From positions 25,906-89,905 of the forward strand of contig JAQTYA010000001.1 of the NCBI GenBank assembly GCA_028688525.1: 64,000 nucleotides of DNA, given 5' to 3'. Below the pieces are notes generated by a model. That model was given only the letters and a program-made list of their open reading frames with translations, did no database searches and was not told the DNA's origin. This document shows, piece by piece, positions 1-8,755 of the stretch (positions are counted from its first letter, which is position 1; the number at the start of each line of letters is the position of its first letter). The stretch comes from Methylococcus sp. (GTDB lineage: Bacteria; Pseudomonadota; Gammaproteobacteria; Methylococcales; Methylococcaceae). The position numbers and the translations under genes were made by a program.

Positions 1-160
1 CGAGGAGCAGCGGCGCATTCTACTGGAGCAGGGCTGCGACTTCGGCCAGGGCTATTTGTTCTCGCGTCCCCTGGCATCTAAGGAGTTCACCAAATGGCGC
101 ATGGAGCATGCGCTGCGGCTGGAGTCGGATGCCCTCTACCGCACCCCGGGGACTCGTTAG
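1..160 (+). CDS. EAL-domain protein, 3' end only (c-di-GMP phosphodiesterase family)
   Basis: Reading frame 2 is open from the window edge to TAG at 158-160 and encodes about 52 residues. They include GCDFGQGYLFSRPL, which closely resembles the conserved C-terminal segment of EAL domains (the same region reads GCDAIQGYLIAKPL in the EAL protein at 23-25 kb). EAL domains hydrolyse cyclic di-GMP, but the catalytic motif lies outside the window, so activity cannot be judged. The last codons form the left arm of a 13-bp terminator stem shared with the convergent mrcB gene. Confidence 0.8.
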   Translation, partial: EEQRRILLEQGCDFGQGYLFSRPLASKEFTKWRMEHALRLESDALYRTPGTR

Positions 161-188
161 CGCGATCCGGTTCGTCGGATCGCGCTAA
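157..188. terminator. Bidirectional hairpin between convergent genes, with both stop codons in the stem
   Basis: TTAGCGCGATCCG (157-169) and CGGATCGCGCTAA (176-188) are perfect 13-bp inverted repeats around a 6-nt loop. The EAL gene stop (158-160) lies in the left arm and the mrcB stop (185-187, minus strand) in the right arm. A short A run follows on the plus strand. The convergent position supports termination in both directions. Confidence 0.7.
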
Positions 189-2473
189 AACAACTGCTTG
201 ATCCAGGACTCTCCGCCCGAGTCCGTGCCGTCGGCGCAAGGCGCCCAGGCCGAAGGTTCCGACCCTTTGATAAATGGCAGTTCCCGAGTCCGCGGGCAGC
301 CGTCGTCGGCTCTCAAGCCGGTATCCGGATCGATTCGGGCTGTGCCGATATTGTCAGGGGGCATCAGATCCAGCGGTTCTTTCGCGACCTTCTGCAGCGC
401 GGCTCCCCAGATCTGCAGGGCTCCGCGTGCGCCGGTCAGGCCGGCCGGCTGGTTGTCGTCGCGCCCCACCCATACCACTCCGGTGTAATCTCCGCTGAAT
501 CCAGCGAACCAGCTGTCTCGCATGTCATTAGTCGTTCCGGTTTTCCCGGCTACGTTGAAGTCTTCAGGCAGGTAGCTGTACACCGAGCGCCCGGTTCCTT
601 CGTGCATGACTTCCTGAAGAATGGTATTGACCAGATAGACCGCGCCAGGGTCTACGGTTTGGTGAACCTCCAGTCCGAACCGCTGCAGCGTTTGGCCGTC
701 CTGAGCCAGCACTGCTTGAATTCCGCGCAGGGGCGTGACGAAACCGTCGCTCGCGAGCGTCTGGTAAAGGGTCGCGACCTCGATCGGCGACAGATTGGCC
801 GCGCCCAGCAGCAGCGAAGGGTAGGTGTCCACTGCGCGGTCTACGCCCAACTTTTTGAGGGTCTCTGCGGTGCGTTCGACACCGATGGCGAGGCCCAACC
901 GCACCGTCGCCAAGTTATAGGAATTTGCCAGTGCCGTGTGCAGGGGCACTTGCCCGTGCTCCTTGCCGTCGTAGTTTTTCGGGAACCAGGGTTTGCCTCC
1001 GCCGTCGACCTTGACGGATTCGTCCTGCAAGGGTGTCGCGACGGTATAGCCGCTCGGTTGCTCCAAAGCGGTGAGATAGACCACGGGCTTGTACAGCGAA
1101 CCGATCTGGCGTACCGCATCCAGCGCGCGGTTGAAGCCGGTGGATTCGGCGTCGCGGCCGCCAATGAATGCCGCGATCTCGCCATTGGAGCGGCGGGTGA
1201 ATACGGCGGCGGCTTCCAGGCGCTCTTCGGGACGGGTCGAGTGGTCGAGGCGGGCCAGGGTCTTGGCGACGGCGGCTTCCATGTGTTCTTGGGCGAAAAC
1301 GTCCAGCGTGGTGAAAATGCGCAGGCCTTCCGAAGTCAGGTCTTCGGGGCGGTATTGCTCCTGCAGCTGGCGTTTGACCAGATCGAGGAAAGCCGGGTAG
1401 CGGCTAACGGCTTGGTGCGGGTTCTTGATCACGTCCAACGGACGCTGTTTGGCGGCGGCGGCTTGGGCCTCCGTGACGAAACCCTGTTCCGCCATGGCGT
1501 CCAGGACGCGGTCGCGCCGCTCGCGGCTACGTTCGGCATGCTTGAGCGGGTCGTAGTAGGTCGGCCCGCGCACCAGAGCGACCAGAAGAGCGACGTGGTG
1601 CAACTCCAGCTCGTTGAGCGCCCGGCTGAAATAATACCGGCTTGCCAGTCCGAACCCGTGGATGGCGCGGGTGCCGTCCTGTCCTAGATAAATCTCGTTG
1701 AGGTAGGCTTCGAGGATCGCGTCCTTGCTGTAGCGGGCTTCGAGGATCATCGCCATGAAGGCTTCACTGATCTTGCGTTCTAAGCTGCGTTCGGAACTGA
1801 GGAAGAAGTTTTTGACCAGCTGCTGGGTCAGGGTGCTGCCGCCCTGGACGATGCCGCCCGCTTTGACGTTCTGCCAAGTGGCCCGAAGTATGGCCTTGGG
1901 CGAGAGTCCAAAGTGCTCGTAGAAATCGCGGTCTTCGACGGCGAGCAGGCCGTCGATCAGGGACTTCGGCACCTCGTTGAGCTTCACTAATATCCTGTCC
2001 TCCTTCAGCGCAGGATAGAAGCTGCCGATCTGCGCGGGTTCTAGCCTGGCCAGGGCTTCGGTGCCGTTCGAGTCTAGATCCTCCAGTGTCTGCACGGTGC
2101 TCCGGCCGAACGTGAGCTTGAGGCTGCGTGAGGCTTCCGTTTTGTCGGGAAATACGAACTCCCTGGTGCGCAGGCGCACCTCGCTGCCGCTGCGCGCGTA
2201 CGATCCTTGCGACGAAAGGCTGGGGTCGCTGCGGTATTTGAGCTGGTCCAGCATCCACACCAACTGTTCTGCTGACACCGGCGCCTCGGCATAAAGCTCC
2301 ACCGGCATGGCGTAAACCTTCGCGGGCAGCGCCCAGCGCTGACCCTCGAATTTCGCGCGGATGATGGCGTCCTGGTAGACGAGATAAGCGACCAGGGCGG
2401 CCGCGATGAGAGGGGCCAGGACGTATAGAATCCGTCGGGCCACAGGTATCGAACTACGGGGAGTTTGCGTCAC
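185..2473 (-). CDS. mrcB: Penicillin-binding protein 1B, bifunctional transglycosylase/transpeptidase
   Basis: This class A PBP polymerises and cross-links peptidoglycan at the cytoplasmic membrane. An N-terminal membrane anchor spans about residues 15-33. A UB2H-like region follows (about 60-150), which in E. coli PBP1b contacts LpoB. The GT51 transglycosylase carries EDRDFYEHFG near 180 and GGSTLTQQL near 212. The transpeptidase carries the serine motif SLYKP near 460, SYN near 515 and KTGTTND near 645. At 762 residues the length is normal for PBP1b. It is the last gene of a minus-strand run dusA-folE-hemH-mrcB, lying 39 nt behind hemH. The UB2H call rests on position and PBP1b-like architecture rather than on a distinctive motif. 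Confidence 0.92.
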   Translation of the reverse strand: MTQTPRSSIPVARRILYVLAPLIAAALVAYLVYQDAIIRAKFEGQRWALPAKVYAMPVELYAEAPVSAEQLVWMLDQLKYRSDPSLSSQGSYARSGSEVRLRTREFVFPDKTEASRSLKLTFGRSTVQTLEDLDSNGTEALARLEPAQIGSFYPALKEDRILVKLNEVPKSLIDGLLAVEDRDFYEHFGLSPKAILRATWQNVKAGGIVQGGSTLTQQLVKNFFLSSERSLERKISEAFMAMILEARYSKDAILEAYLNEIYLGQDGTRAIHGFGLASRYYFSRALNELELHHVALLVALVRGPTYYDPLKHAERSRERRDRVLDAMAEQGFVTEAQAAAAKQRPLDVIKNPHQAVSRYPAFLDLVKRQLQEQYRPEDLTSEGLRIFTTLDVFAQEHMEAAVAKTLARLDHSTRPEERLEAAAVFTRRSNGEIAAFIGGRDAESTGFNRALDAVRQIGSLYKPVVYLTALEQPSGYTVATPLQDESVKVDGGGKPWFPKNYDGKEHGQVPLHTALANSYNLATVRLGLAIGVERTAETLKKLGVDRAVDTYPSLLLGAANLSPIEVATLYQTLASDGFVTPLRGIQAVLAQDGQTLQRFGLEVHQTVDPGAVYLVNTILQEVMHEGTGRSVYSYLPEDFNVAGKTGTTNDMRDSWFAGFSGDYTGVVWVGRDDNQPAGLTGARGALQIWGAALQKVAKEPLDLMPPDNIGTARIDPDTGLRADDGCPRTRELPFIKGSEPSAWAPCADGTDSGGESWIKQLF

Positions 2474-2512
2474 TGAAAATCACCGGAAGAGGTTCCGCGT
2501 GCGTGTCTGGCG

Positions 2513-3490
2513 TCAGGCGGAACGGGGTAGATAGGGCTCCAGTAGACTGACCAAAACGTCCGCATGCGCGGGGTTGGCATTCAGAGCTGGAATGTAGCGG
2601 TATCGTTCGCCGCCTGCCTTGAGGAACTCCTCCCGGTTGGCGATGGCGATTTCTTCCAGGGTTTCCAGGCAGTCCACGGCGAAGCCGGGGCATACCACGT
2701 CCACTTGCCGGATGCCTTGGGCGGGGAGTTCGCGCAGACTGTCGATGCAATAGGGTTTGAGCCATTCGGCGCGGCCGAAGCGCGATTGGTAGGCCAGCAG
2801 CCATTCCCCGTCGCTCAGTTCGAGCAAGCCGGCGATCTTGCGCGCCGTATCCTTGCACTGGCTGGCGTAAGGATCGCCCAGATCGGTGCAGCGTTGCGGC
2901 AGCCCGTGGAACGAAAACAGCAAGCGTTCGGGGCGGCCGTGGTCCTGCCAGAACGAGCGGATGCTGGCGGCGACGGCTTCGAGATAGGCCGGCGCACGGT
3001 AATAGTCGCTGATGAAATGCAGGCTGGGTATGTAGCGCCAGGGTTTTACCGCGCCGCAAACGGCGTCGAATACCGAGCCGGTTGTAGCCGCGGAATATTG
3101 CGGATACAGCGGCAGGACGACGAGGGTATCGGCTTGGGTCTTGAGGACTTCCAGCTTGGACCGGATCGAGGGGGTGCCGTAGCGCATGGCGGCTTCGACG
3201 GCAGCGAACCGGGTATCGGAAGCTAGCGCATCGCGCAAATCTTGCGTGAGCATCAACAAGGGCGATCCGCGTTCGGTCCAGATGCTTCGATACGCGCGAG
3301 CCGATTTTTTCGGCCTGACTCGCAGAACGATCAGGTTGAGAATCAGCCACCACAGAGCGCGGGGAATCTCGACCACGCGCGGATCGGACAAGAATTCGCG
3401 CAGGTAGCGCCGAACCGCTTTCGGCGTAGGCGCGTCTGGCGTGCCCAGGTTGACGAGCAGGACACCGACGCGGACGTTGCCGGAATTCAT
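2513..3490 (-). CDS. hemH: Ferrochelatase
   Basis: It inserts Fe2+ into protoporphyrin IX, the last step of heme synthesis. The N-terminus GVLLVNLGTPDAP is typical of the family. The FSFHGLPQR segment contains the family's catalytic histidine, and a CPGFAVDCLETLEEI block lies near the C-terminus. The 325-residue length is normal for bacterial HemH. The start is 7 nt beyond the folE stop, so the two are probably co-transcribed. A possible hemJ lies far away at 62.2 kb in the same window. Methanotrophs need much heme for cytochromes, but no special regulation is visible here. Confidence 0.95.
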   Translation of the reverse strand: MNSGNVRVGVLLVNLGTPDAPTPKAVRRYLREFLSDPRVVEIPRALWWLILNLIVLRVRPKKSARAYRSIWTERGSPLLMLTQDLRDALASDTRFAAVEAAMRYGTPSIRSKLEVLKTQADTLVVLPLYPQYSAATTGSVFDAVCGAVKPWRYIPSLHFISDYYRAPAYLEAVAASIRSFWQDHGRPERLLFSFHGLPQRCTDLGDPYASQCKDTARKIAGLLELSDGEWLLAYQSRFGRAEWLKPYCIDSLRELPAQGIRQVDVVCPGFAVDCLETLEEIAIANREEFLKAGGERYRYIPALNANPAHADVLVSLLEPYLPRSA

Positions 3491-3497
3491 GGCGCTG

Positions 3498-4052
3498 CTA
3501 GCGGTTGATCAGGTCCAGGAATTCCGCTCGGGTGCTGCTGTGGTTACGGAACAAGCCGAGCATGGAGGAGGTGGTCATGACCGAATTCTGCTTCTCGACG
3601 CCCCGCATCATCATGCACAGGTGTTTGGCCTCGACGACCACGGCGACGCCCTTGGGGTTGACCGCCTGCTGAATGGCATCGGCAATCTGCTTGGTCAGGC
3701 GCTCCTGAATCTGCAACCGGCGCGCATACATCTCCACGATCCGCGCGATCTTCGACAAGCCGATGACCTTGCCTTGGGGGAGGTAGCCGACGTGGCACTT
3801 GCCGATGAACGGCAACAAATGGTGTTCGCACAGCGAATATAGCTCGATGTCTTTGACGATCACCATGTCTTCCGTATCGGCTTCGAAGACCGCATTGTTG
3901 AGGACGCTTTCCAGCGACCGATGGTAGCCGCTATTGAGAAACCTGAATGCGCTCGCCGCCCGCTTCGGGGTGTCGGCTAGGCCTTCGCGGGAGACGTCTT
4001 CGCCGATCTCTTGGATCAGCTGGCTGAACATATTTTCCATCGCACTGTGCAT
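3498..4052 (-). CDS. folE: GTP cyclohydrolase I
   Basis: It converts GTP to 7,8-dihydroneopterin triphosphate, the entry to folate and in methylotrophs a likely pterin source for H4MPT-type cofactors. The protein has the zinc and active-site signatures LCEHHLLPF and [13 protein letters not shown], and HLCMMMRGV further on. The track ORF begins 30 codons upstream inside dusA. I choose ATG at 4052 because AAGAGG sits about 8 nt upstream and it gives the normal 184-residue protein ([11 protein letters not shown]). It starts 11 nt after the dusA stop and is followed 7 nt later by hemH. Confidence 0.93.
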   Translation of the reverse strand: MHSAMENMFSQLIQEIGEDVSREGLADTPKRAASAFRFLNSGYHRSLESVLNNAVFEADTEDMVIVKDIELYSLCEHHLLPFIGKCHVGYLPQGKVIGLSKIARIVEMYARRLQIQERLTKQIADAIQQAVNPKGVAVVVEAKHLCMMMRGVEKQNSVMTTSSMLGLFRNHSSTRAEFLDLINR

Positions 4053-4063
4053 CGGTGAGCCTC

Positions 4064-5119
4064 TTAAACAGGTGAAAGGGCGGAAGCCGTCCGTCCGGCT
4101 CGGCTCCCGTTTCCATGGATTTCTTCGGCGCCTAGAGAGCACGCGGCTTGCAGCAACAGCGTTTCGTCGGCGCCTCGCCGGGAGGCGCCTTCGCTGATGT
4201 GGCGGCGCCAGCGCTTTCCTCCCGGTGCGGCATGGTACAGCCCCAGGATGTGGCGGGTGAGGGCGTGCAGGCGGGTGCCCTTAGCGAGTTCTGCTTTAAC
4301 ATACGGCAGAAAGCTCTCTAGGATGTCTTCCCGCGTCCGCACCGATGCGTCTTCGCAGCCATGGAAGCGTTTATCGGCTTCCGCCAGCAAATAGGGGTTA
4401 TGGTAAGCCGCCCGCCCGATCATGATACCGTCGCACCAGGCAAGCTGCCGCCCGGCTTCGTCCAAAGACTGAATCCCCCCGTTGAGTATGATCTTGAGTT
4501 CGGGCAGATCGGTCTTGAGCCGTTGGACCACATCGTAGCGCAATGGCGGCGCCCGCCGGTTATCCTTGGGCGACAGACCTTGCAGCCAGGCTTTGCGGGC
4601 GTGAACGATGAAAGTACGGCAGCCGGCCTGCGCGACGGTGGTGACGAAGTGGAACAGCTCTTCGTAGGAGTCGCGCTCGTCGATGCCGATGCGAGTCTTG
4701 ACGGTCACCGGCACCGAGACCGTTTCGCACATGGCGCTTACGCAGTCTGCTACGCGCTGGGGGTCGGCCATCAGACAGGCGCCGAAACGGCCGGTCTGTA
4801 CCCTAGGGCTTGGACAGCCTACGTTGAGGTTGATTTCGTCGTAGCCGCAGGCTTGGGCGATTTTTGCGCAGTCCGCTAGATCCTTGGGCACGCTTCCGCC
4901 TAGCTGGATCGCCAGCGGGTGCTCGGCAGAATGGAAACCCAGCAGTCGCTCCCGGTCGCCGTGCAGGATGGCCGCGGTCGTCACCATTTCGGTATACAAC
5001 AAGGCGTGGCGAGAGATCAGCCGCAGAAAATAGCGGCAGTGGCGGTCCGTCCACTCCATCATCGGCGCGACGCAAATGCGCCGGCTGGTTGTCGGGGCGC
5101 AGGTCTCAGAGGGGAGCAT
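4064..5119 (-). CDS. dusA: tRNA-dihydrouridine synthase A
   Basis: This FMN enzyme reduces uridine in the tRNA D-loop. [14 protein letters not shown] near the N-terminus and [10 protein letters not shown] near residue 100, containing the catalytic cysteine, identify the DusA subgroup. [13 protein letters not shown] and NGGIQSL belong to the substrate and FMN regions. At 351 residues the length is slightly above the E. coli protein. The end overlaps the over-called folE ORF, but the true folE start is downstream, so there is no real overlap. It heads the likely operon dusA-folE-hemH-mrcB. Confidence 0.93.
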   Translation of the reverse strand: MLPSETCAPTTSRRICVAPMMEWTDRHCRYFLRLISRHALLYTEMVTTAAILHGDRERLLGFHSAEHPLAIQLGGSVPKDLADCAKIAQACGYDEINLNVGCPSPRVQTGRFGACLMADPQRVADCVSAMCETVSVPVTVKTRIGIDERDSYEELFHFVTTVAQAGCRTFIVHARKAWLQGLSPKDNRRAPPLRYDVVQRLKTDLPELKIILNGGIQSLDEAGRQLAWCDGIMIGRAAYHNPYLLAEADKRFHGCEDASVRTREDILESFLPYVKAELAKGTRLHALTRHILGLYHAAPGGKRWRRHISEGASRRGADETLLLQAACSLGAEEIHGNGSRAGRTASALSPV

Positions 5120-5174
5120 GGGTGGGGGTGATCATCCGGCGTGCAAGCCGGACATGAGGGGGTTCAACGGAGCT

Positions 5175-5840
5175 TCACGGCCCTGAATTCCTTTCGGAAG
5201 GACCGGCCAGGAATGCGTTTTGCCGCCGGGTTTGTTGCGGGAGGCGGCGCCCGCTCAGCCATGCACCGCTCAGCAGCAACGTGCTCGCCCCAAGGGCGCC
5301 GACACCGAGATAGAGCAGCTTTTCGAATTCGATCCATTCGCGCGGGACTTGAACAGCGGCGGTTTCCTCTGACGATGCCTGCGTGGGCCGGTAGCGTTCG
5401 TGTTCTCCGGCGGTATTGAGTCGTCCGCCTTGGGTCGCGTAATTCTGCAGAAAGCGGAGCTCCGATTTCAGCGCCTCCAACAGTCCGGCTTCATCCTGGC
5501 CGAAGCGCCCGCTCTGAACGCTTTTTTCCAGCGTCCTGAGCTTGTTTTCCACCGAGTCCTTCATCAGGCCCGCTACCCGTCCCTGCAGCGATTCAAGTTC
5601 GTTCTGGTACTGCTGCAAGTCGGGATTTTGCAAGGCGGTACGCTCGCCGGAGGAAGCATTCAGCTCTTTGACCAGGTTTTCCCCGCGCCAAAGTATCCCC
5701 GCCATAATCGCCAGGGCCGCCCACAGGCATAAGATGCCCGCCGTGCGCAGCCAGGACGCCGCCTGGGAGCCGTCTCGGGCTCCCTCCGTGCGGGCGAGCG
5801 CAATATTGCCGAAAGCCGGGCTGGGATGGTTGTGGGACAT
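5175..5840 (-). CDS. Two-TM membrane protein with central coiled coil, unknown function
   Basis: I do not recognise a family. The protein has a hydrophobic segment near the N-terminus (LCLWAALAIMAGIL), a long charged and glutamine-rich stretch likely to form a coiled coil, and a second hydrophobic segment near the C-terminus (LYLGVGALGASTLLLSGAWL). The layout suggests a bitopic or hairpin membrane protein with a roughly 110-residue domain between its anchors. The track ORF starts at 5861, but AGGGGGAG lies just upstream of the ATG at 5840 (MSHNHPSP), so I prefer that start (221 residues). It lies between dusA and pdxJ on the same strand without clear coupling. Confidence 0.6.
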   Translation of the reverse strand: MSHNHPSPAFGNIALARTEGARDGSQAASWLRTAGILCLWAALAIMAGILWRGENLVKELNASSGERTALQNPDLQQYQNELESLQGRVAGLMKDSVENKLRTLEKSVQSGRFGQDEAGLLEALKSELRFLQNYATQGGRLNTAGEHERYRPTQASSEETAAVQVPREWIEFEKLLYLGVGALGASTLLLSGAWLSGRRLPQQTRRQNAFLAGPSERNSGP

Positions 5841-5954
5841 CTTGCTCCCCCTATTATCCATGGATGCTGACGGTAGGTTTACGCGAACTCACAAAAGTTC
5901 CGCAGGGCCAGAAACAACGCCCAAATATGACAGATCGCCGATAGCCGGTCAATT

Positions 5955-6698
5955 TCATCCAGACCGGGCGGCCTGCATGATCGAGAGCATGTCGGCGACC
6001 GCCGGTCCGAGCCCGGTGAACAGCGCACGCGCTACGATGGCATGGCCGATATTCAGTTCGACGATCTGCGGAATTTCGCAAATTGCTGTCACGTTCGAAT
6101 AGGTCAGGCCGTGGCCGGCGTTGACCTGGAGGCCCAGTGCCGCCGCTGCCGCCGCTGCCCGGCGGAGGTGCTCCAGCTCCCCAGCTTGAGCGGTGGGTGT
6201 TTCGGCATCGGCATAACGGCCGGTGTGCAGTTCGACGACTGGAGCGCCGGTGCGGGCGGCGGCTTCGATCTGGTCGGTATCCGGGTCGATGAACAAAGAA
6301 ACCTCGATGCCGGCATCGCCAAGCCGCCGGCAGGCTCCGCTGATCCGTTCGAAGTGGCCCAGAACGTCTAGGCCGCCCTCGGTAGTCAGCTCCTCCCGCC
6401 GCTCCGGTACCAGGCAGCAGGCGGCGGGGCGAACGCGGCTTGCGATGGCCACCATTTCGCCGGTCACCGCCATTTCGAGGTTGAGCCGGGATTGGAGCTG
6501 GCCGCGCAGAAGCTCGATATCCTTGTCCTGGATATGGCGGCGGTCTTCCCGCAGATGGGCGGTGATGCCGCCGGCTCCCGCCTGTTCGGCGATGAAGGCC
6601 GCGTGCAATACGGCGGGGTAGGGCGTGCCGCGCGCTTGCCGGATGGTCGCTACGTGGTCGATGTTTACGCCTAGCCTGATTTTGCTGTAGGAATTCAC
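5955..6698 (-). CDS. pdxJ: Pyridoxine 5'-phosphate synthase
   Basis: PdxJ condenses 1-deoxyxylulose 5-phosphate with 3-amino-2-oxopropyl phosphate to make pyridoxine 5'-phosphate. [17 protein letters not shown] at the N-terminus is the family signature, followed by [13 protein letters not shown] and [17 protein letters not shown] near the C-terminus. At 247 residues it has the normal size. In enterobacteria pdxJ usually follows recO. Here it stands between two proteins of unknown function, so the context adds little. PLP made here would serve enzymes such as GlyA at 14.3 kb. Confidence 0.95.
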   Translation of the reverse strand: MNSYSKIRLGVNIDHVATIRQARGTPYPAVLHAAFIAEQAGAGGITAHLREDRRHIQDKDIELLRGQLQSRLNLEMAVTGEMVAIASRVRPAACCLVPERREELTTEGGLDVLGHFERISGACRRLGDAGIEVSLFIDPDTDQIEAAARTGAPVVELHTGRYADAETPTAQAGELEHLRRAAAAAAALGLQVNAGHGLTYSNVTAICEIPQIVELNIGHAIVARALFTGLGPAVADMLSIMQAARSG

Positions 6699-6748
6699 TC
6701 GGGGTCTGTCTGCTTAGTGCGGTGTCGGCCTGCCGGGTAAGGCCTTAT

Positions 6749-7294
6749 TCATTTAACGGCATCCGGGGTGATACGGTCGCCGATGGTGACGGAAGTTTGC
6801 CATTTGGTGGCAGGAGCGCGCTCCTGGAAGTAGCGTAATTCGATTTGGGTGTTTTCGCCGGCTTTGGAGAAAAGAGAGAGCTTGCCGGTCTTGCCGGGTT
6901 GCTCTGACGCCTGCCAGTCCTTGCCCAGGCATCGGCCGGCGAGTTTTACGTTTTCTTCGTAGTTTTCGCGGGCGGTGGTCTGGTCGCTTTCTTGCCAGAC
7001 ACAGTTATAAGTGAACCGTCCGCCGCCCCAATCCAATACGTCGCAGTCGGTTCCGGGGAATATCGGCTTGGTGTCCCAGCGATTGGCCAGGGGATCTACC
7101 ACTACGTTGAGTTTAATGTCTTTGAAGTCCGAGTCGGCTTGGCTGACGACATGGCCCAAGGATTTGCAGATTTCGGCTTCAGAGGGCGCGGCTGTCTCAA
7201 CCGTCTGATGGGCGCAGGCGGCGAGCAGGCAGACGGCGCCCGCGGCGATCGCTTTGTTTACGGAAGAAAGAGCAGGACGGTTGGCGAAATACAT
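6749..7294 (-). CDS. Predicted lipoprotein, unknown function
   Basis: The N-terminus has a signal peptide ending in the lipobox LLAAC (AVCLLAACAHQ), so the protein is predicted to be lipidated at the cysteine near residue 27. The mature part (about 155 residues) contains three further cysteines and reads as a soluble, mostly beta-rich domain. The residue after Cys is Ala, which is compatible with outer-membrane sorting. I do not recognise the domain. It is followed by pdxJ 50 nt downstream and preceded by the RsbW-like gene on the same strand with a 121-nt gap. Confidence 0.65.
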   Translation of the reverse strand: MYFANRPALSSVNKAIAAGAVCLLAACAHQTVETAAPSEAEICKSLGHVVSQADSDFKDIKLNVVVDPLANRWDTKPIFPGTDCDVLDWGGGRFTYNCVWQESDQTTARENYEENVKLAGRCLGKDWQASEQPGKTGKLSLFSKAGENTQIELRYFQERAPATKWQTSVTIGDRITPDAVK

Positions 7295-7415
7295 GACACT
7301 CCTCCATTCATTTCATGTGTCGTCGATTTTGGTGTCTGGCTACGCAGAACGCGATACGTCACTGTAGAGTGCCGATCCCGAAGCCGCTCCATGGTATCAG
7401 CAAAATTTACCCATT

Positions 7416-7898
7416 TCATTTGCAGCTATTCGTCCTTGCCCGTTCGCCAGAATGTCCCGCAGAGGTGTATTTGTTGACGATGACGATATTTCTTCCGTCG
7501 CGGCGCTGGTAGCGTACGGCGTCCATCATTCGCATCACCAGATGGATGCCTAGCCCGCCGATCCGGCGTTCTTCCAACCCCCGTTCTACGTCCGGTGCCG
7601 GCACTGCGGTGGGATCGAAGGCATCGCCGTCGTCGGCTACGGTCAAGGAAATCAGATTGCCGCTCAAGGCGAGGTCGATGTCTATTTCACCGCGCGCTCC
7701 TTCCCTGTAGCCGTATTTGATAGCGTTGGTCGCGAGTTCCTCCAAGACGAGCATCAGCTGTACAGTGACGGCTTCAGGCAGTCCTGACGAAGCGCAGAAG
7801 GCTTCCATCTCGTCCATGACCGCGATCAAAGCCTCTATTCCGGACACGATTCTTCGTTCAAACTTCAGGGGTTCAAGCCCGCGTTCGGTCGTTTCCAT
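7416..7898 (-). CDS. RsbW/anti-sigma-type ATP-binding protein (GHKL fold)
   Basis: This 160-residue protein is a stand-alone HATPase domain of the RsbW/SpoIIAB type. The N box is LEELATNAIKYG near residue 55, the G1 box is VADDGDAFDP near 95, and GGLGIHLV near 125 is the G2-like box. Such proteins phosphorylate a serine on a STAS partner or sequester a regulator. A STAS protein is encoded 2.6 kb away (10523-10849). The gene is divergent from the carbonic anhydrase-permease-STAS run, with about 80-120 nt between starts, and may share its control region. The true partner in this organism is inferred. Confidence 0.85.
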   Translation of the reverse strand: METTERGLEPLKFERRIVSGIEALIAVMDEMEAFCASSGLPEAVTVQLMLVLEELATNAIKYGYREGARGEIDIDLALSGNLISLTVADDGDAFDPTAVPAPDVERGLEERRIGGLGIHLVMRMMDAVRYQRRDGRNIVIVNKYTSAGHSGERARTNSCK

Positions 7899-7936
7899 GG
7901 GGACTCGGGATGGGTTTGGGTTAGAAAAACCGATGC

Positions 7937-7942
7937 TAGAAT
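7937..7942 (+). promoter_or_regulatory. Possible -10 element of the carbonic anhydrase/permease operon
   Basis: TAGAAT lies in the divergent region between the RsbW-like gene and the carbonic anhydrase gene, 37 nt before the ATG at 7979 and 79 nt before the alternative GTG. The upstream -35 region (TTTGGG, 16-nt spacing) is poor, so this is a weak call. Confidence 0.3.
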
Positions 7943-7978
7943 AGCGCCGCGCCAGGTAGGGGTGTACCCCTGCTACGG

Positions 7979-8737
7979 ATGGCCGCGAAAGAGCCGCTCA
8001 AATATCTTAGGACGGAAATCGTGCAAGAGTCTCACAGCAAAGACAAGGGCGAGTGCGGAACCGAAAGCTCCTGCTGCGATCTCGACCGCTTTGTCGCCGG
8101 GGTTCAGGGGTTCAAGAACCGCTTCTACGAGCGCTATCCCGAGCACATGCAGAAACTCGTCACGGAGGGGCAGCGTCCGGTAGCGCTGATGATCGCCTGC
8201 AGCGATTCTCGGGTCGATCCGGCACTGCTACTGAATGTGGCGCCGGGCGATTTATTCGTAGTACGCAACGTCGCCAATTTGGTTCCGCCGTATCGTCCTT
8301 CGCAGGGACCTGACGGCGTAGGAGCCGCACTGGAATATGCCGTGCACCATCTCGAAGTGCCGCACATCATCGTGCTGGGGCATGCTCAATGCGGCGGCAT
8401 CAAGGCCTTGCTCAACATGGCGACGGGTTCCGGGTTTCCGAGCGACTTCATCGGTGAATGGGTGTCGATGGCCATGGATGCCTGCTGGCAGTATGTGCCG
8501 AATAAGGATGGCGAAGGGATGAGGCAGGTGTCTCTGGAACGGCTCAAGGATTATTCCTATCTGGTCGAGCGCGCCGCCATTCAAGGTTCCCTGGCGAACC
8601 TATTGACGTATCCCTGGGTCAAGGAGGCCGTGGAAGCAGGACGGTTGTTCCTGCAGGGCTGGTGGTTCGATCTGGAGTCTGGCGATCTCTGGGTGACCAG
8701 CGGCGACAATACTCAGTTCCTGCCTGTGACCGACTGA
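7979..8737 (+). CDS. Beta-class carbonic anhydrase
   Basis: It interconverts CO2 and bicarbonate. The zinc-ligand motifs are ACSDSRVDP and GHAQCGGI, as in plant-type beta carbonic anhydrases. The track start (ATG 7979) has no visible ribosome binding site. A GTG at 8021 in the same frame is preceded by AGGACGGA at good spacing and gives a 238-residue protein, so the true start may be 8021. It is followed 18 nt later by the permease gene, which suggests co-transcription and a link between transport or metabolism of a CO2-releasing compound and this enzyme. That link is inference. Confidence 0.93.
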   Translation: MAAKEPLKYLRTEIVQESHSKDKGECGTESSCCDLDRFVAGVQGFKNRFYERYPEHMQKLVTEGQRPVALMIACSDSRVDPALLLNVAPGDLFVVRNVANLVPPYRPSQGPDGVGAALEYAVHHLEVPHIIVLGHAQCGGIKALLNMATGSGFPSDFIGEWVSMAMDACWQYVPNKDGEGMRQVSLERLKDYSYLVERAAIQGSLANLLTYPWVKEAVEAGRLFLQGWWFDLESGDLWVTSGDNTQFLPVTD

Positions 8738-8755
8738 CCCGCGGTTCCTTTACGC

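Noticed and set aside
602-1687. 361-residue plus-strand ORF
   Set aside because: It lies fully antisense to mrcB, whose motifs are complete. The ORF is a high-GC shadow without recognisable domains.
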